A program made the position numbers and the translations under genes. Shown here piece by piece: positions 39,294-49,429 of a stretch of 64,000 nt of DNA (position 1 is its first letter; every line of letters starts with the position of its first letter). The notes beneath the pieces are model-generated. The model ran no database searches, was not told the origin of the DNA, and saw only the letters and a program-made list of their open reading frames with translations. The DNA lies in assembly GCF_964340395.1 (NCBI RefSeq), contig NC_135562.1, forward strand, positions 18,548,985 to 18,612,984, in the 5' to 3' direction. This DNA comes from Glandiceps talaboti. Lineage: Eukaryota > Hemichordata > Enteropneusta > Spengelidae.

Positions 39294-42200
39294 GTCTCTC
39301 TGTGTGCGCATCTATATGTGTATATTTGCGGTACGTGTGCAGTTGGTTTTACTTGCTTACTTGTACTATCCGTAGTTTTTGTTCTGGAGAACGAGTGAAC
39401 ACTAGAGATGCCATGATGTCGATATCCATGCGTGCAAGATTGTCCTCCAAATCTCCTGAAAGCTTCAAGTCATGAAATCAAATAATAGAAGATTGTCGTT
39501 TGTTACAAATGTGTTACTCTGTTTCTTTCCAGCAAAAATGTGGTAATTTTGCCTGTTTTGAATTTCAGAGTTGGATTAGGTGAAATGAGACAAAAATGGG
39601 ATAATATATACCTGTCGTTTTGAAATAATTTTGTAATTCCGAGAGTAAAATAAAAACAAGGCGAAGAGTAAGCACAAATATTTAATATTTCCACTATCGC
39701 TAAGGTAAAGAAATAAAGTTACATATTATCATCCGATATTTTGTTTCAGGTTTGGTTATGACTGTCAGATGTTAAGATGTGTACAAAGTAAAGTAAGATT
39801 TTACTTATTGCTCACCTCGACGAACATTTTCTCAGCCTGATACAAAGTTGCTACTCTTTTCCAGTTAAAGTGTTCCAATATTTTGAAGCGTACCTTATTT
39901 GCCGATGCATCTGATAATTGTGTTCTTGAGAACAAAGGATACGTAGCCTTGTCAGAGAATTCCGGAGAACCAGTCGAGTAACCTAACTGAAATATTGTCA
40001 GTTGAGAAAGTTATATACTTTGGTTTCAACAACGAAATGTGGGAAAATATAGGCAACATTATGCCCATCTGTACCTGTCCACATATCTATCCCTTTCTAC
40101 AAACCAACAAACAGACAGGTAAACAAACAAACAAACAAACAAACATGTAAACAAACAAACAAACAAACACATACATACATACATACATACATACATACAT
40201 ACATACATACATACATACATACATACATCCGGCCGTCCGTCCGTCCATCCATACATCCATACATCCCAACCAGAAGGAATTTCTTCGTAGCGGAATTGCA
40301 TTTACGTTATTGTTGTTATCTTTATTCTGTAACATAAGTACATTTTCGTAAACAATTCTAAATATTTTGCCCTACCTGTACCAGATTATAGTAGTGTGAG
40401 GATGCTGCTACTGGAGCAGTAGCAACAGAACAACCACCACCAAGTATTGCTATCTTCTGAGGTTTCATATGTACATGCTCAGATAGAAGATAACTGGAAT
40501 ATCCTGGGTTACACTGATTTTGGAAATAAAGAACAAATATGGTGAAAATCGAGTTGAAAGAAAACAGTATTCTTTCACATTTACAGTAGTATGATTTAGT
40601 GATTACCCAGATCATTCCTTTACAAGCCATGGATGTGATGTTCAAGTAGTTGTTTTGGTTATGCTTAAACTTCATTAGGATATAATTCCAAAACAAAAGA
40701 ATAATAACTTTAATTTACCATTAGGGTATACTTATAAATCATCAATAACGCACTATCGAATGTCAACAGTCTGTATAAAGTCATAGATTTCAACTAATAC
40801 AATGACAGGCAAGTGACTGAAATAAGGATTCATAAAGAGCATATGCGTTGTATTTGCACTTTTCTCCAACGGAGCCACTGGCAAAAGGTAAACAAGCTAA
40901 GTGATCTTCAAAACGACTTTTTAAGTCTATGATATGCACAAACTAAAGAATCATTCCCAATGTCTTTATCATCAACCTACTGTCATAATCAGGATACAAT
41001 AGACACAAACTTGAAACATAAACAAATACTTATAATTCCTCAGGGTATCAGATCTGTTGTACAACGTCTTACCTTACCATTGCAATGCTAGATTATTGTC
41101 ACTCAGAGTGTCGAATCTGATGCTAAAGGGGACACCACACCAGGAAATGTAATAAAGTAATGATCTGAAAAGCTGGTGTTGTAAATTGACGTTAACTGCT
41201 CTTTTGTTGGTTTTAATAAACCAGCTTTACCATAACTACCTTATTAATTATGTATAAGTTAATTATACTGAACGCCCTTAACCGGTCACCCTTCCATGCC
41301 CCCACTCACCGTGGAAAGAAAGTCTCTTGTCACTTGTCAGAGGAGAGAAGTGGGCTTCACAGGAGTAAAAGGGGAACAGTTGCCTTGCGTTATTTTCACT
41401 TATGTATGGATAATAAATGTACACCTACAGACACTAAGGTACAATAGTGAAGGACATGACTAATAGCTCTGACAGAGCTAATGAGATGTCTTGCCCTGCC
41501 ACTTTATTAATCATTGCCACAATACAGTTTTAAAAATAGTTAAATAATATTAAACTCAGCAAGAATGTATTGAAAAAAACTAATAAATCTGAATATTATT
41601 TTCACAACAATTAATCTAAACATACTCATCAGGAAATGAATACATATATATCTGATTAAGCTATGTAAAAGTAAACGTAAAATTTATGCGGACATGTTGT
41701 AATGCAGTAGTCTCCTTTTGAAAACAACTGTGGAACTATTGCTTTTAATATGTAAGAGTTCCAAAGTAAGGCACCGTTATAATTAAAAGTATGTCGACCT
41801 TAGATTAGCTTTGCTCTAGGGATGTTGTTCGTCAAGACATCAGGAATAATGTTATGGAGATGTTGACCTCGGTCCCGTTCATGTCGGGAGTGTACTCATC
41901 ATCTAGTCTTTCGGAGTTCTGGCCTTCAGCTCAACGAATTAGATCCGAACACAGATATTAATTAATGCAATACCTTCACATATAGATTCACTTGGATGGT
42001 AGTAGTGGGAAATAACCAATGTCTTTAAAACTTTTAACATGGTGACAGTGATGGGATTAAGTCCTTACTATTGATTCTGGGATTCGTGTCCATGTCCAGG
42101 TCTGACAGCATTTTAAACTATATTTTGAAATATTTTAATTAACACGGGAGGGTCACGTTTTAGAGAAAGGAAATTGAGGTAGGGCCACTTTTTAATAAGG

Positions 42201-44495
42201 AGAATGTCACATTTTACATAACGGCTCGAGTAGTATAGCGAAGGGGGGTCCTGGGTCAAATGTCCTGTTGACCTTTTTGACCCCTGTAAAACCTTACAGG
42301 GTGGTTTAGAACTTACGTATAAATTCTAGACCAGATGAACCCCAGCGGTCCTTGTGGTAGAGATTGGGTACCGGCTTTCCAACAGCTGCTGGACCAATCG
42401 TCTGTAGAGCTCAATCAGATCTGCAAGCGAGAGTGCCAGTGTAGTGGCAAGTCTGAACAGAGACCTTGACAACATGAGAAAGTGGGCAGCCAAATGGAAA
42501 GTCACCTTTGAACCCACAAAATGCAAGGCCATGATACTGTCTAGGAAAAGGAAACCAACGACTCCTGATCTGTACTTTGGAAATACCAAACTGGTAGTAG
42601 AGAATATCCTTGGCATCACAATTGACAGTAAACTTCTGTGGACCAGACACATTTCTGACATCTCAAAAAGGGCTGGGCAGAGACTTGCATCACTGCGGAA
42701 AGTTGCCAGCAAACTTGATGTTGTAGGAAGATCAACCATCGACAAAGCCCAAATCCGTAGTATCATGGAATATGCCTGTCTGTCATGGATGAGTGCCTCT
42801 CCAACTGTCCTAAGCCAACTTGACTCTATTCAGCAGAAAGCTCTCAGAATCATTGGAGTAGACAGAGTTGTAACTGCATGCAGGGAATTGGCCATCACTA
42901 GTCTCCAACATAGACGGGTCAGGTTGCTGCAGCTGCATTGCTTTACAAAATGCACACCAGCCACTGTCCCAGAGACCTCCAGGCTATGCTACCGAATATG
43001 TACACAACCCGCAGTACTACTCGCGCGAGCACATCTATGCCTGATCATGTCCTGACTATGCCAACTGCAAAAACATCTACACTGGATAGAAGTTTCCTTC
43101 ACTCTGCAATAAGAATGTGGAACAACCTTCCAGATGCAGTCGTAGGAAAAATTAAGAGTGATGGTATCCAGTCTTCCAAATGGCGAGTGCATAAGCACTT
43201 AATATAGCACCATTGACAGGCAGACTTTAATCCTGATTAATTCATGTAATCATGCTTCATGTTATCTTTGGCAAGGTATGATACACTTGGTGAGGGGTAG
43301 AATGCGTGACTGGATGATTCAAGAGATGTAGGCAATTCACCTGGCTTACTAGAGCACTTGTGATTTATGAGCTGGCTGGACCTGTTCCTTAAACTGCCTG
43401 AAAATAGTGCAGTAAGACCTGGTGCTGTAATTCTCTAGTAGGGTCTTGTTCTTTTATTGGTCATTTAGGTTTCCAGCAATGTATTTTGCCTCCTCTGTAG
43501 AACGTATGGATATTTGTACACTTGTATGTCTCATATATTTTTTATTCCTTTTTATACTTTACCTTTGTCCCTCAGACAGGACGTAAAATAGAAGTCCCGT
43601 GTATAGGAGTGCAATTCCCAATACATGTTAAAGTGTATTACGTACAATCTACACCTTTCGTAAAGTGTAGGGTGAAAACCTGTTGTTGTGTTTTTTAAAC
43701 CAGTTTATGTCCATTTTTCTGTAATTGTTCTTAAATTCCTTGCCGTCTTACAGCAGCAGCGAACCAATTTGCTTGGCCAATTAGGAGATATCTTTGTCAT
43801 TTATTCCTGAAGTGGCTCTTGTTCGCAATTGCACTACATATACAAAAAAAGAAAAAAAAGACCTCACCCCCAGAGGGCCTTACACGGGTGGTTTTGGAAC
43901 TTACTTATACAAGCAGATATTCTAGACCAGATGGACTCCATTAATATATATAGACCAGATGTATATTAAATGGTACTGGTGGGTCGATGTTCACTAGAGG
44001 TCAAAGGTTAATATGAGTTCTGGACCAAACGTTCTGTAGACCTCCTCACCCCCACCCCCACCGCCAAGGAGCCTTACAGGGGTCAAAGGTTAAAGTTCTG
44101 TAAACGTATTCACACCTGGATAGTTTACAGGTGGTCAAGAAATTATTTATGTAGACAGTATCCAACCTAGCGCTGCCCTAATATTTAACCAAATATTTAA
44201 TCGAATATTTAATCAATATTTAGTCGAATATTTAGTCGGACATTGAATGGAAATGTAACCACATATCTAGTCAAATACAATTTATATATAGTATATGAAG
44301 ATGAATCAATGCAATGAACAAGTTAAATGAAATTAAATGATGATCAAGTATTTACTCATATAACAGGAGGTGGAGTCTGTGTTACATTGGTTTTAATAAC
44401 ATTATTGACCAGTTAATTGCTGATGCTGCTGTGGCACCTGTGCCAATCCAAACAGCCGAACCTGTCGGAGAATGCAAAACGCGAATCGCATCACA

Positions 44496-44547
<52 letters not shown>

Positions 44548-45515
44548 CAGGTACACTAGCTGCTGGTGGACAAGCTAGGCATTACCTAGGGAAAAGCCTT
44601 ACAGCAGACCAGGTAGATACCATGGCTGGTGAAGAGATTGAGAAACTTTATGCTCGCTATGAAGCATGACTTGGCGCTGCGATGACCAAAACATTGGGTA
44701 TGGCAGCCTTGCAACTTTATGCTAGTGTGGTCAGCCTGTTTCTGCCTATAGCCCCAGAAAACCAACCAAAGTTGGTTGCTGACCTGGCGACTGGCCCATT
44801 TGTTGAACACGCACTAAGCAGTGCCACTTGCGACCAGTATGGTGTGTACTTAACTCCATTAACTGCAGCTTTAACCCTGCCCGTCACTGTCACTTTGGAC
44901 ACGTATTCCCAAGTACTAAAGTGAATAAAGAGCTCTCAACAGGATCAGATGCAGGAGAAACAGACAGAAGAGACACTTGAGAGAGTGACTGCAGAACACG
45001 ATAGACTACTGAAACAGGTTGCATATTCATCAGCTTATTTTTGGGTTAACAACATTTCATAAATATTGGCGCGAACTTGATGTTGACCTACTTATGATTG
45101 GTTACTAAGGAAATTGGATTATACTATTATACGAAAGTGATTACATTCCTAATTGGTCTAAATTACATTAACTGCATTGGTTGAGAGACTCAGTAGGAAT
45201 CCTAAACTGCCTGAATCTCCCAGCGAATTTTGTTTCCGATAGTTAGTTTGTAAAAGTGCCTACCTTATCATCAACCCATTGCCACGTTAATTCATAATCA
45301 CTCAGTATATCGGATCGGTTGTTGACGTCATCAAGTGCCATTTCAATCGCTGGAATAACTCCACCAGTAGACCAACCCGATGTAATATTTACAGGCACAA
45401 AACCCAGCACAGTCAGCTTTGTTTTATTATTACCATTTGCATCAGTGTTGTAAAATGTCAACAATACTAAGCAGAGCCATACTGTAAAAGGCCACTTAAG
45501 ACAGGTGTTATTCAT
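26934..45515 (-). CDS. Gene C: complete GABA-B-type class C GPCR, 17 coding exons, about 771 aa
   Basis: Coding exons in transcript order are 45515-45264, 40513-40376, 39986-39816, 39462-39361, 38947-38882, 38238-38047, 37766-37614, 36777-36658, 36319-36256, 35022-34948, 34779-34629, 34378-34240, 31688-31581, 30660-30538, 29703-29534, 28787-28628 and 27065-26934 (stop TAG). Lengths equal gene B except exon 9, which is 3 bp shorter and in frame (IGHFEIRQIK), and the last exon (43 residues, ending SLSEDKRTKSDSGDSNV). The signal peptide, GGGCS motif, YST, NSYEDHA and WHGFGYDA features are as in B, so the GABBR1 acid is again Trp. A CTAG acceptor at 45536-45539 precedes the coding exon, implying a non-coding leader. 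Intron 1 is 4.75 kb, against 1.2 kb in B and 0.44 kb in D; it holds a decayed exon-1 copy, a retrotransposon end and other relics. The Ser/Asp/Lys-rich tail differs from that of B. The gene looks functional. Confidence 0.92.
27130..27470 (+). mobile_element. 3' end of a non-LTR retrotransposon with (TAC)n tail
   Basis: A short frame from about 27148 to 27258 reads FFLWNSLPTHTK, then IHTFRNTFINHIMSE and a stop. The WNSLP and TFR spacing is characteristic of the last residues of jockey/CR1-type reverse transcriptases. It is followed by about 200 bp of 3' UTR ending AATAAATTTTAC and a (TAC)5-6 microsatellite tail at 27444-27463, the usual tail form of such elements. The element is heavily 5'-truncated and lies in intron 16 of gene C, opposite in strand. 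Confidence 0.6.
27647..27860 (+). repeat. Two-copy tandem repeat (about 118 bp) in intron 16 of gene C
   Basis: ACGTGATTGATTAGCAAAAA at 27651 recurs as ACGTGATTGATTAACAAAAA near 27765, each followed by a CTGGACCTTGTTGATCT-type block and GAGATRCGATGC. No coding content. Confidence 0.6.
30910..31200 (+). repeat. 39-bp minisatellite in intron 13 of gene C
   Basis: About eight units related to GACTTAGGACACCTACAGGA, more diverged than in gene B; one unit is expanded (near 31070, GTACATGCACACC). Orthologous in position to the array in intron 13 of gene B. Confidence 0.85.
32256..32458. repeat. Palindrome made from a coding fragment of the same dispersed family
   Basis: Bases 32256-32318 and 32397-32458 are inverted copies of each other (about 62 bp, only a few differences and small gaps). 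Both arms encode PIH(D/G)LFSQLG and GLMK on their own strand. The plus-strand spacer encodes GVPFFHAFSGCDVVSAFRGR, the family C-terminal motif. So a piece of coding DNA was duplicated in inverted orientation after insertion. Such DNA can form a 62-bp stem in RNA or in single strands. Confidence 0.7.
32919..33346 (-). pseudogene. Fragment of a dispersed, transposon-like uncharacterised protein family
   Basis: Two overlapping minus-strand frames, 33346-33032 and 33101-32919, give one degraded protein with a frameshift near 33080: LKEACNLFSRLFISCQNR, LFQHENQSFPISLSDK, then VESVIIDGSALINVLKP and SSKTFDGHA. The HENQ..P.SLS and IDG.AL.N.LKP..KTF motifs recall a large, mostly unannotated family scattered through invertebrate genomes; its biochemical role is unknown to me. 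It lies in the large intron 12 of gene C (31689-34239). The C-terminal region of the same family (FFHAFSGCDVVSAF) is found at about 32320-32400 but on the plus strand, so the copy has been rearranged. Confidence 0.6.
33960..34160 (+). repeat. Dispersed repeat (same family as 10055), copy in intron 12 of gene C
   Basis: GTCTTCATGGAAAACGTCAA, TTTTATTTTCCCATTGA and GCAGCCATTTTGGATTCTAA correspond to the gene-B copy, and flanking intron DNA down to exon 12 also matches between B and C. Confidence 0.65.
36997..37200 (+). repeat. 24-26 bp minisatellite carrying TGAGTCA in intron 7 of gene C
   Basis: Units are of the type TTTATGGTGAGTCAGTTTAT followed by TACA or TCCA. TGAGTCA, the consensus AP-1 (Fos/Jun) site, is exact in five units (near 37011, 37077, 37124, 37149, 37174); two others read TGAATCA and TGAGACA. 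The last three units are identical, which indicates recent expansion. Confidence 0.8.
37300..37395 (-). repeat. C-rich dispersed repeat, reversed copy
   Basis: Contains GGGGAGTGTCATATTTTA and GCTCCCTAACGTTC, matching the family described at 3440-3605. It lies in intron 7 of gene C, next to the 24-bp minisatellite. Confidence 0.5.
38430..38560 (+). repeat. Dispersed repeat (same family as 10055), copy in intron 5 of gene C
   Basis: TTCTTTTATTTTCTCAA, CAGCATTTGTCGACCACTTT and GATCCTAAAATGGTTTAATT fit the family. Confidence 0.55.
39218..39305. repeat. Microsatellite (GTAT)n(CTGT)n in intron 4 of gene C
   Basis: Ends about 55 bp from the exon-4 donor; counterpart of 15475-15592 in gene B. Confidence 0.95.
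40115..40260. repeat. Microsatellites (AAAC)n, (CATA)n and GTCC-type repeat in intron 2 of gene C
   Basis: AAAC units to 40167, CATA units 40171-40227, then a short CCGTCCGTCC stretch. Position equals that of 17128-17405 in gene B. Confidence 0.95.
41036..41125 (-). pseudogene. Decayed copies of receptor coding exon 1 inside intron 1 of gene C
   Basis: Bases 41039-41072 (TCAGGGTATCAGATCTGTTG and on) and 41070-41125 (CTTACCTTACCATTGC, then ATTATTGTCACTCAGAG) both resemble the plus-strand image of the 3' half of coding exon 1, including the splice-donor region CTTACCTTATCATC. Alignment is by eye and needs gaps; the reading frame is lost. The relic starts close to where intron 1 homology between genes B and C breaks (near 18165 in B and 41030 in C), so it may mark the rearrangement that moved exon 1 of gene C 4.7 kb upstream. 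Confidence 0.5.
42140..42300 (-). repeat. C-rich dispersed repeat, reversed copy beside the LINE fragment
   Basis: GGGAGGGTCACGTTTTAGA, GGGCCACTTTTTAATAAGG and GAATGTCACATTTTAC match the family at 3440-3605 in reverse. It directly precedes the truncated reverse-transcriptase fragment. Confidence 0.55.
42424..43207 (+). mobile_element. 5'-truncated non-LTR retrotransposon: C-terminal part of reverse transcriptase, frameshifted
   Basis: The frame open at 42444-43055 encodes the thumb and end of a LINE-type reverse transcriptase: WAAKWKVTFEPTKCKAMILS, LGITIDSKLLWTRHI, then a block with EYACLSW, LDSIQQKALRI and RRVRLLQL. Near 42925 the coding shifts to another frame (open at 42938-43207) reading LYKMHTSHCPRDL, MLPNMYTTR, a cluster before SFLHSAIRMWNNLPDAVV and a stop at 43205. 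This order is typical of the C-terminus in jockey/CR1/L2-like elements. The catalytic palm, endonuclease and ORF1 are missing, so the copy is dead. It lies in intron 1 of gene C, on the opposite strand to the gene. Confidence 0.82.
44185..44245 (+). repeat. Short AT-rich minisatellite (AATATTTAATC)
   Basis: Five imperfect 10-12 bp units AATATTTA(A/G)TC. It lies in intron 1 of gene C. Confidence 0.7.
44472..44924 (+). pseudogene. ORF broken by one in-frame TGA, probable mobile-element protein, family not recognised
   Basis: One frame runs from the (GA)n tract at 44501-44545 to 44924 with a single stop at 44667-44669 (YEA, stop, LGAAMTKTLG). A CGA to TGA change would explain it. Visible pieces are GQARHYLGKSLTADQVDTM, EEIEKLYARYEA, LQLYASVVSLFLPIAPENQP and LVADLATGPFVEHALSS. 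No catalytic motif is evident. The uniform codon structure and clean break point to a recently dead coding sequence. It lies in intron 1 of gene C, on the strand opposite the gene. I do not assign a function. Confidence 0.5.
45060..45240 (+). repeat. About 190-bp dispersed repeat, copy 2 (start of intron 1 of gene C)
   Basis: Matches 3195-3387 (ATTGGTTACTAAGGAAA, ATCCTAAACTGCC, TTTCCGATA). In genes B and D the DNA just after the exon-1 donor is shared (GAAGGCATTTTCATAAA), but gene C has this repeat instead. It therefore marks foreign DNA joined next to exon 1 of gene C. Confidence 0.7.
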
Positions 45516-45810
45516 AATCGTTGTCGTGTGAGTACCTAGAAAGATAAAATTAATCATTCAAAATATAGTGTAAAGTTTTTCAAGATGTAAGTATCGCCCA
45601 TGATAGGTAATGGGGATGGGAAGGGGTCTCGTCCAACAGTAAGCACATCTTTAAAAAGAAGGACATGTAGGAGGCCATTAGTGGCATAAAAGTGCAAACC
45701 ATAAACATTATTTGAACCCATAGAGTACTTGAAAGTTGTCTCCAATACCCTAATTTTACTCTCAATACACTCTTATATAACTATATGGCTATATTACCAA
45801 CACTTTAACT

Positions 45811-45892
45811 TATACAGAGAGAGAGACAGAGAGACAGAGACAGACAGACAGACAGACAGACAATACAATACAATACAATACAATACAATTAC
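45811..45892. repeat. Microsatellites (GACA)n and (AATAC)n upstream of gene C
   Basis: GAGACA and GACA units to 45862, then (AATAC)5. Bases 45516-45810 and 45893-46119 show no gene. Confidence 0.9.
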
Positions 45893-46119
45893 GCAGAAAC
45901 CTATAAGAAACTGGATTATCTATACACTAAGATAGTAAGATTGCAATTTCCTGCCACATTTTGTCCATTATTAATAATTACCCGAGATTACTTGCGCCGA
46001 TGCGCGCGCATATTAATGGGCAATACCATCGCATGCCAGTGATATACAAATGCGAGCGAAATCATTCGTTGTGCATGAAATGTCGTGATCACAGTGTCAC
46101 TTTTATGTTTCTGATAAAT

Positions 46120-46720
46120 ATATATATATTAATAATAGAACCTCATGTCATGTGAGTCAGGAGTATTTTCACTCGTGCTTCTTCTGCTACATTTTCACAC
46201 GCCATGCTCGTGACAGTACGGCTACAGAGAACACAGCAGGCACTTGTGCAATTAAAATACTCCCAGTACGCCACACTTGCACTTGCGTATCATGGGGTTG
46301 TGTCATATAATGAAATAAACCATTTAAATGTACTGCAACTAAACGCCAACACCCAGACACCAATGTTTTTATGTTTGTATTCAATGCCTATATGCATGGT
46401 GGCACTTTCGGTATTTCATTTAAACAAAATGTCACAAGAAACATACTCATTAACACTTGCTTTCTTGAAGTGCAGCATGTTCAGTTTCTTATTGGTTTCT
46501 GAGTTCTTGTATCAAATAGAGCCGGTGAATGATAGCTTGAAATATTGCCAAGATATATAGAATATACGCACAACTAGCGTTCTCTTTAAATAAACAAGTG
46601 TTTTACCTGTATGGAATGAGGTTGTCAATAGGGAACCTATAAATTCGCCATCTTGATTATCTTGAATGCATTATGGGAGTGTGTTACCTTGACCCTTGCA
46701 ACTCTAGGAAGCCCTTTCTC
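46120..46720 (+). repeat. Duplicated non-coding block, copy upstream of gene C
   Basis: Counterpart of 22080-22740 with the same block order (CTCGTGACAGTACGG, CATGGGGTTGTGTCATATAA, AGCCGGTGAATGATAG, ACTAGCGTTCTCT, TGCATTATGGGAGTGTGTTA). As a block kept in both gene-B and gene-C upstream DNA, it is a candidate for promoter or leader sequence, but this is unproven. Confidence 0.6.
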
Positions 46721-46739
46721 TTCTATTCTTATGGCATAC

Positions 46740-46820
46740 ATGTATGTGTGTGTGTGTGGAGGGGGTAGCCTGCCTACCTGCCTGCGTACGTACGTACGTA
46801 CGTACACACTCACGCGCGCG
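46740..46820. repeat. Microsatellites (TG)n and (GTAC)n
   Basis: TG tract at 46746-46758 and GTAC/ACGT tract at 46785-46806, then CGCGCG. Confidence 0.9.
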
Positions 46821-47097
46821 CATCAAGTGACCAAAAGAGTTTGAATATGCTACTACTTACATACCTTTTGTTTTGTAAACTGGCTTTATTCGGGGCAACT
46901 GCTAAAAATAACACGACAGGTTACAATTTAATGACCGAGGAAAAGATTAGGCCACAAGTTCGCAATATTTGTTATGTTTCCTTTCAAATAGTATATTTCA
47001 ACTGAAGTTCCATAACACGAATGTCGGTCCTACCATTAAGTCATCATATCCGACATGTAATTAGCATCTACATAAGGTTGAACTGTTGTTTTTAAAT

Positions 47098-47715
47098 CAA
47101 TAGCATCTCGACAGTAAAAGGAAGGGAGAAGAGATTGAGATGGGGAATGATATGTTCACCTCTCATGGGAGGTCCCCCTAGAAGCTCAGAAAGTTGTCTG
47201 CCTCCTAAAGCCAGATTTTAGGCTATTCAGAGCCATTCAGGCAATATTTTCAAAGCTTTACAAGACAGCACAATCAAGTATCAGAAACTATTATATTTTA
47301 TACCTAGGGTTGACACATGTAAACAGCATCATTATAGTAAAGGTCAGAGCATCTGATGGTTGTATCATTGGTAGGGAGAGATAGAGTTTTTTAACCTTAG
47401 TGTAAGAATCCTTTAAGGCAATTTTAGACCCTCCTGGCACAAATTTCACATCTTTAAAAAACAGTGCCATCCAAAATGTGCAATTAATACTTATACATAG
47501 GGTTAAATTCGTCAAGACAAGTTTGATATATAACATCTAGAGAGTAAAAGGCTGGTGCATCTGATTGTTGGTTGACTGAGTGCTTCTCATTCATCTGAGG
47601 TGACGTAGTCCTAGGGGTCTCCCCTAGCAGATCTGGATGGCTTGTTTGGCTCTAATGCATTGTTTGGTTATTCATAGCCTTCTAGGCAAACATTTCACAG
47701 CTTGTAAAAGCTTAA
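47098..47715 (+). repeat. Two-copy tandem repeat (period about 440 bp) between genes C and D
   Basis: Copy 1 begins AGCATCTCGACAGTAAAAGG (47101), copy 2 AACATCTAGAGAGTAAAAGG (47538). Both continue with GGTC(C/T)CCCCTAG and end near AGCTTTACAAG / AGCTTGTAAAAG. Divergence is substantial. No gene is seen in 46840-48200. Confidence 0.6.
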
Positions 47716-48204
47716 GTTAAATCAGTTTCGCATGTCACATGAAAATGGTAGTGTCCATAACATTTTGGTATAGTGGCAATGTGGCATTGCTATTGCAGAT
47801 ATGGCAAAGTCACTGCCCTGTATGTTAAAGATGTTTAGGTGATCATACCTACTATATGTTTATATTAGAAACTGGAATCTTACGTTATGTGGTGATTGGT
47901 AGTGTTGGTAATATATAGTGTCCGAAATTTTAACTTATACCTATGAAGAATACTTCAAAATTTGGCCCAGATTGCAATATCACAATCCTAAGTGAAGTAG
48001 TGATACTGAATCAGCCGAGTATTTACCAGACATGTTCTGTAACTAATGTGGTAGGTAATTGAATGTATATGTATAGTTATGTTTTTGAATGTCACTCTAG
48101 GTAAAGACTATTACAAGAATATAGTAAGGAAACGTGAAGAAGAACAAAAACCACAGTTCAGACAAGTCATCCAACTGTAGAAATGGTGTTTTAATCCATA
48201 ACAA

Positions 48205-48320
48205 TCGCAAACAGGATAACCCCCCCCCCCCATCCAAATTTGTTTAAACAGGCAGACCCTCCCCCGGCCGTACTGCTAATTTCAAAAACAGGGTGACCCC
48301 CCCCCCTGAAAACCACCCCT
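48205..48320 (+). repeat. C-rich dispersed repeat, copy between genes C and D
   Basis: Two C-runs, CAGACCCTCCCCCGGCCG and TTTCAAAAACAGGGTGACCC, fit the family pattern. It lies about 60 bp left of the candidate promoter of gene D. Confidence 0.55.
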
Positions 48321-48374
48321 ATATAAATGGCGCAATCCATTAGGGCACCCTCAACGGAGAAGGAACTTAGCTAT

Positions 48375-48525
48375 TGGTATATAAGCTTGACTACCCGGAA
48401 ATCCCAGTAGGACTAATGGTAAGCAAGTATATGGTACATCGCGGGAATACACCGGACCACTATATATTCGCAGCCACAACTACAAGCACGACGTTTTGTT
48501 CTGCCTGACGAAAGTCAAGTTCAGG
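48375..48525 (+). promoter_or_regulatory. Candidate promoter and leader exon of gene D
   Basis: A TATATAAG box lies at 48379-48386. About 140 bp on, AGTTCAG|GTAGGC at 48518-48524 could be a splice donor. Gene D has a strong acceptor (TTATCTTTCTAG) at 51733, 20 bp before its ATG, so a non-coding leader exon must lie upstream. The distance (3.2 kb) is reasonable. No transcript evidence is available, and other TATA-like strings are common in such AT-rich DNA. Confidence 0.3.
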
Positions 48526-48764
48526 TAGGCCAAGATACGTTGGTTTAATTACAACAACATGCGTATATGTATAAAAGTAACCCACTTCTTATTAGACCAC
48601 GACCCTCTTGTGTTATATACCATATCAATGATATTGCCTTAATTGAAAATTTATGCAGTTACATGTAAACACTTGATCGAGATAAGTTACTAGTCAGGCT
48701 TTCCTTTGTCTTTCAGTAACATTAGCTGATATGATATACTCTAAGTTTTCTTTTATAGAATTGC

Positions 48765-49150
48765 CTTTCTGACCTTGTTAGCATTACAACGGAAGAGAGA
48801 GTTCTGGTGACCATGTGGTCATCGTCAACTCACCAGCACGAAACAGGAACGTTTTTTTTTTTTAAATTCAAACCATCACGTCACAACCTGCCACTCTGAG
48901 TCTAGTATGTTTGTATCAATATACATCGGATTCATTTCGGATTATGTCGATTAGCTGATTTGTTATGTTGTTGTCTGTTGCCGTTTTGATTTTCTTAGTA
49001 TTCTAACGGAAGAGTGTTCTAACGATCACAAAGATCAACATCAACTCACCGGCAGGAAACAGGAACGTAAGTCTTCGTCGTTTTTTTTGTTAATTTAAAC
49101 AATCATATCACACACCATGCCACATTTGAGTCGAGTATGTTTGTACCAAA
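48765..49150 (+). repeat. Tandem duplication (about 220 bp) containing a possible alternative leader exon
   Basis: Copy 1 (48770-48920) and copy 2 (49000-49145) share ACGGAAGAG, CATCAACTCACC, GAAACAGGAACG, a poly-T run and GAGTATGTTTGTA. In copy 2 GGAAC|GTAAGT is a perfect donor; in copy 1 the same place reads GTTTTT and is lost. Both have a pyrimidine-rich acceptor-like start (TTTCTTAG in copy 2). They could be exon duplicates in the 5' leader of gene D, or only repeats. Confidence 0.4.
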
Positions 49151-49429
49151 AACTGTGATCATTTCGGAATGCATGAATTCTAGTTAACAGCCTCTCGTGT
49201 TTCAACGGGGCATAGAAGTTGTTTCGGTTATCATTATAAATACTTTCGTTTCTATCCTGTACCAGATGCAAACTGAATGCTTTCCATAAGGGGAAAACCA
49301 TGAATTTGTGTTCCTGCACACACTGTTGGAATGCAAAATTCTAAGACATAGCACTCAAACCCCTTATATGGAAATTAGTTGTATGAAACTATATTTAATA
49401 TGACCTTGCATACTTAAGATATTACATAC

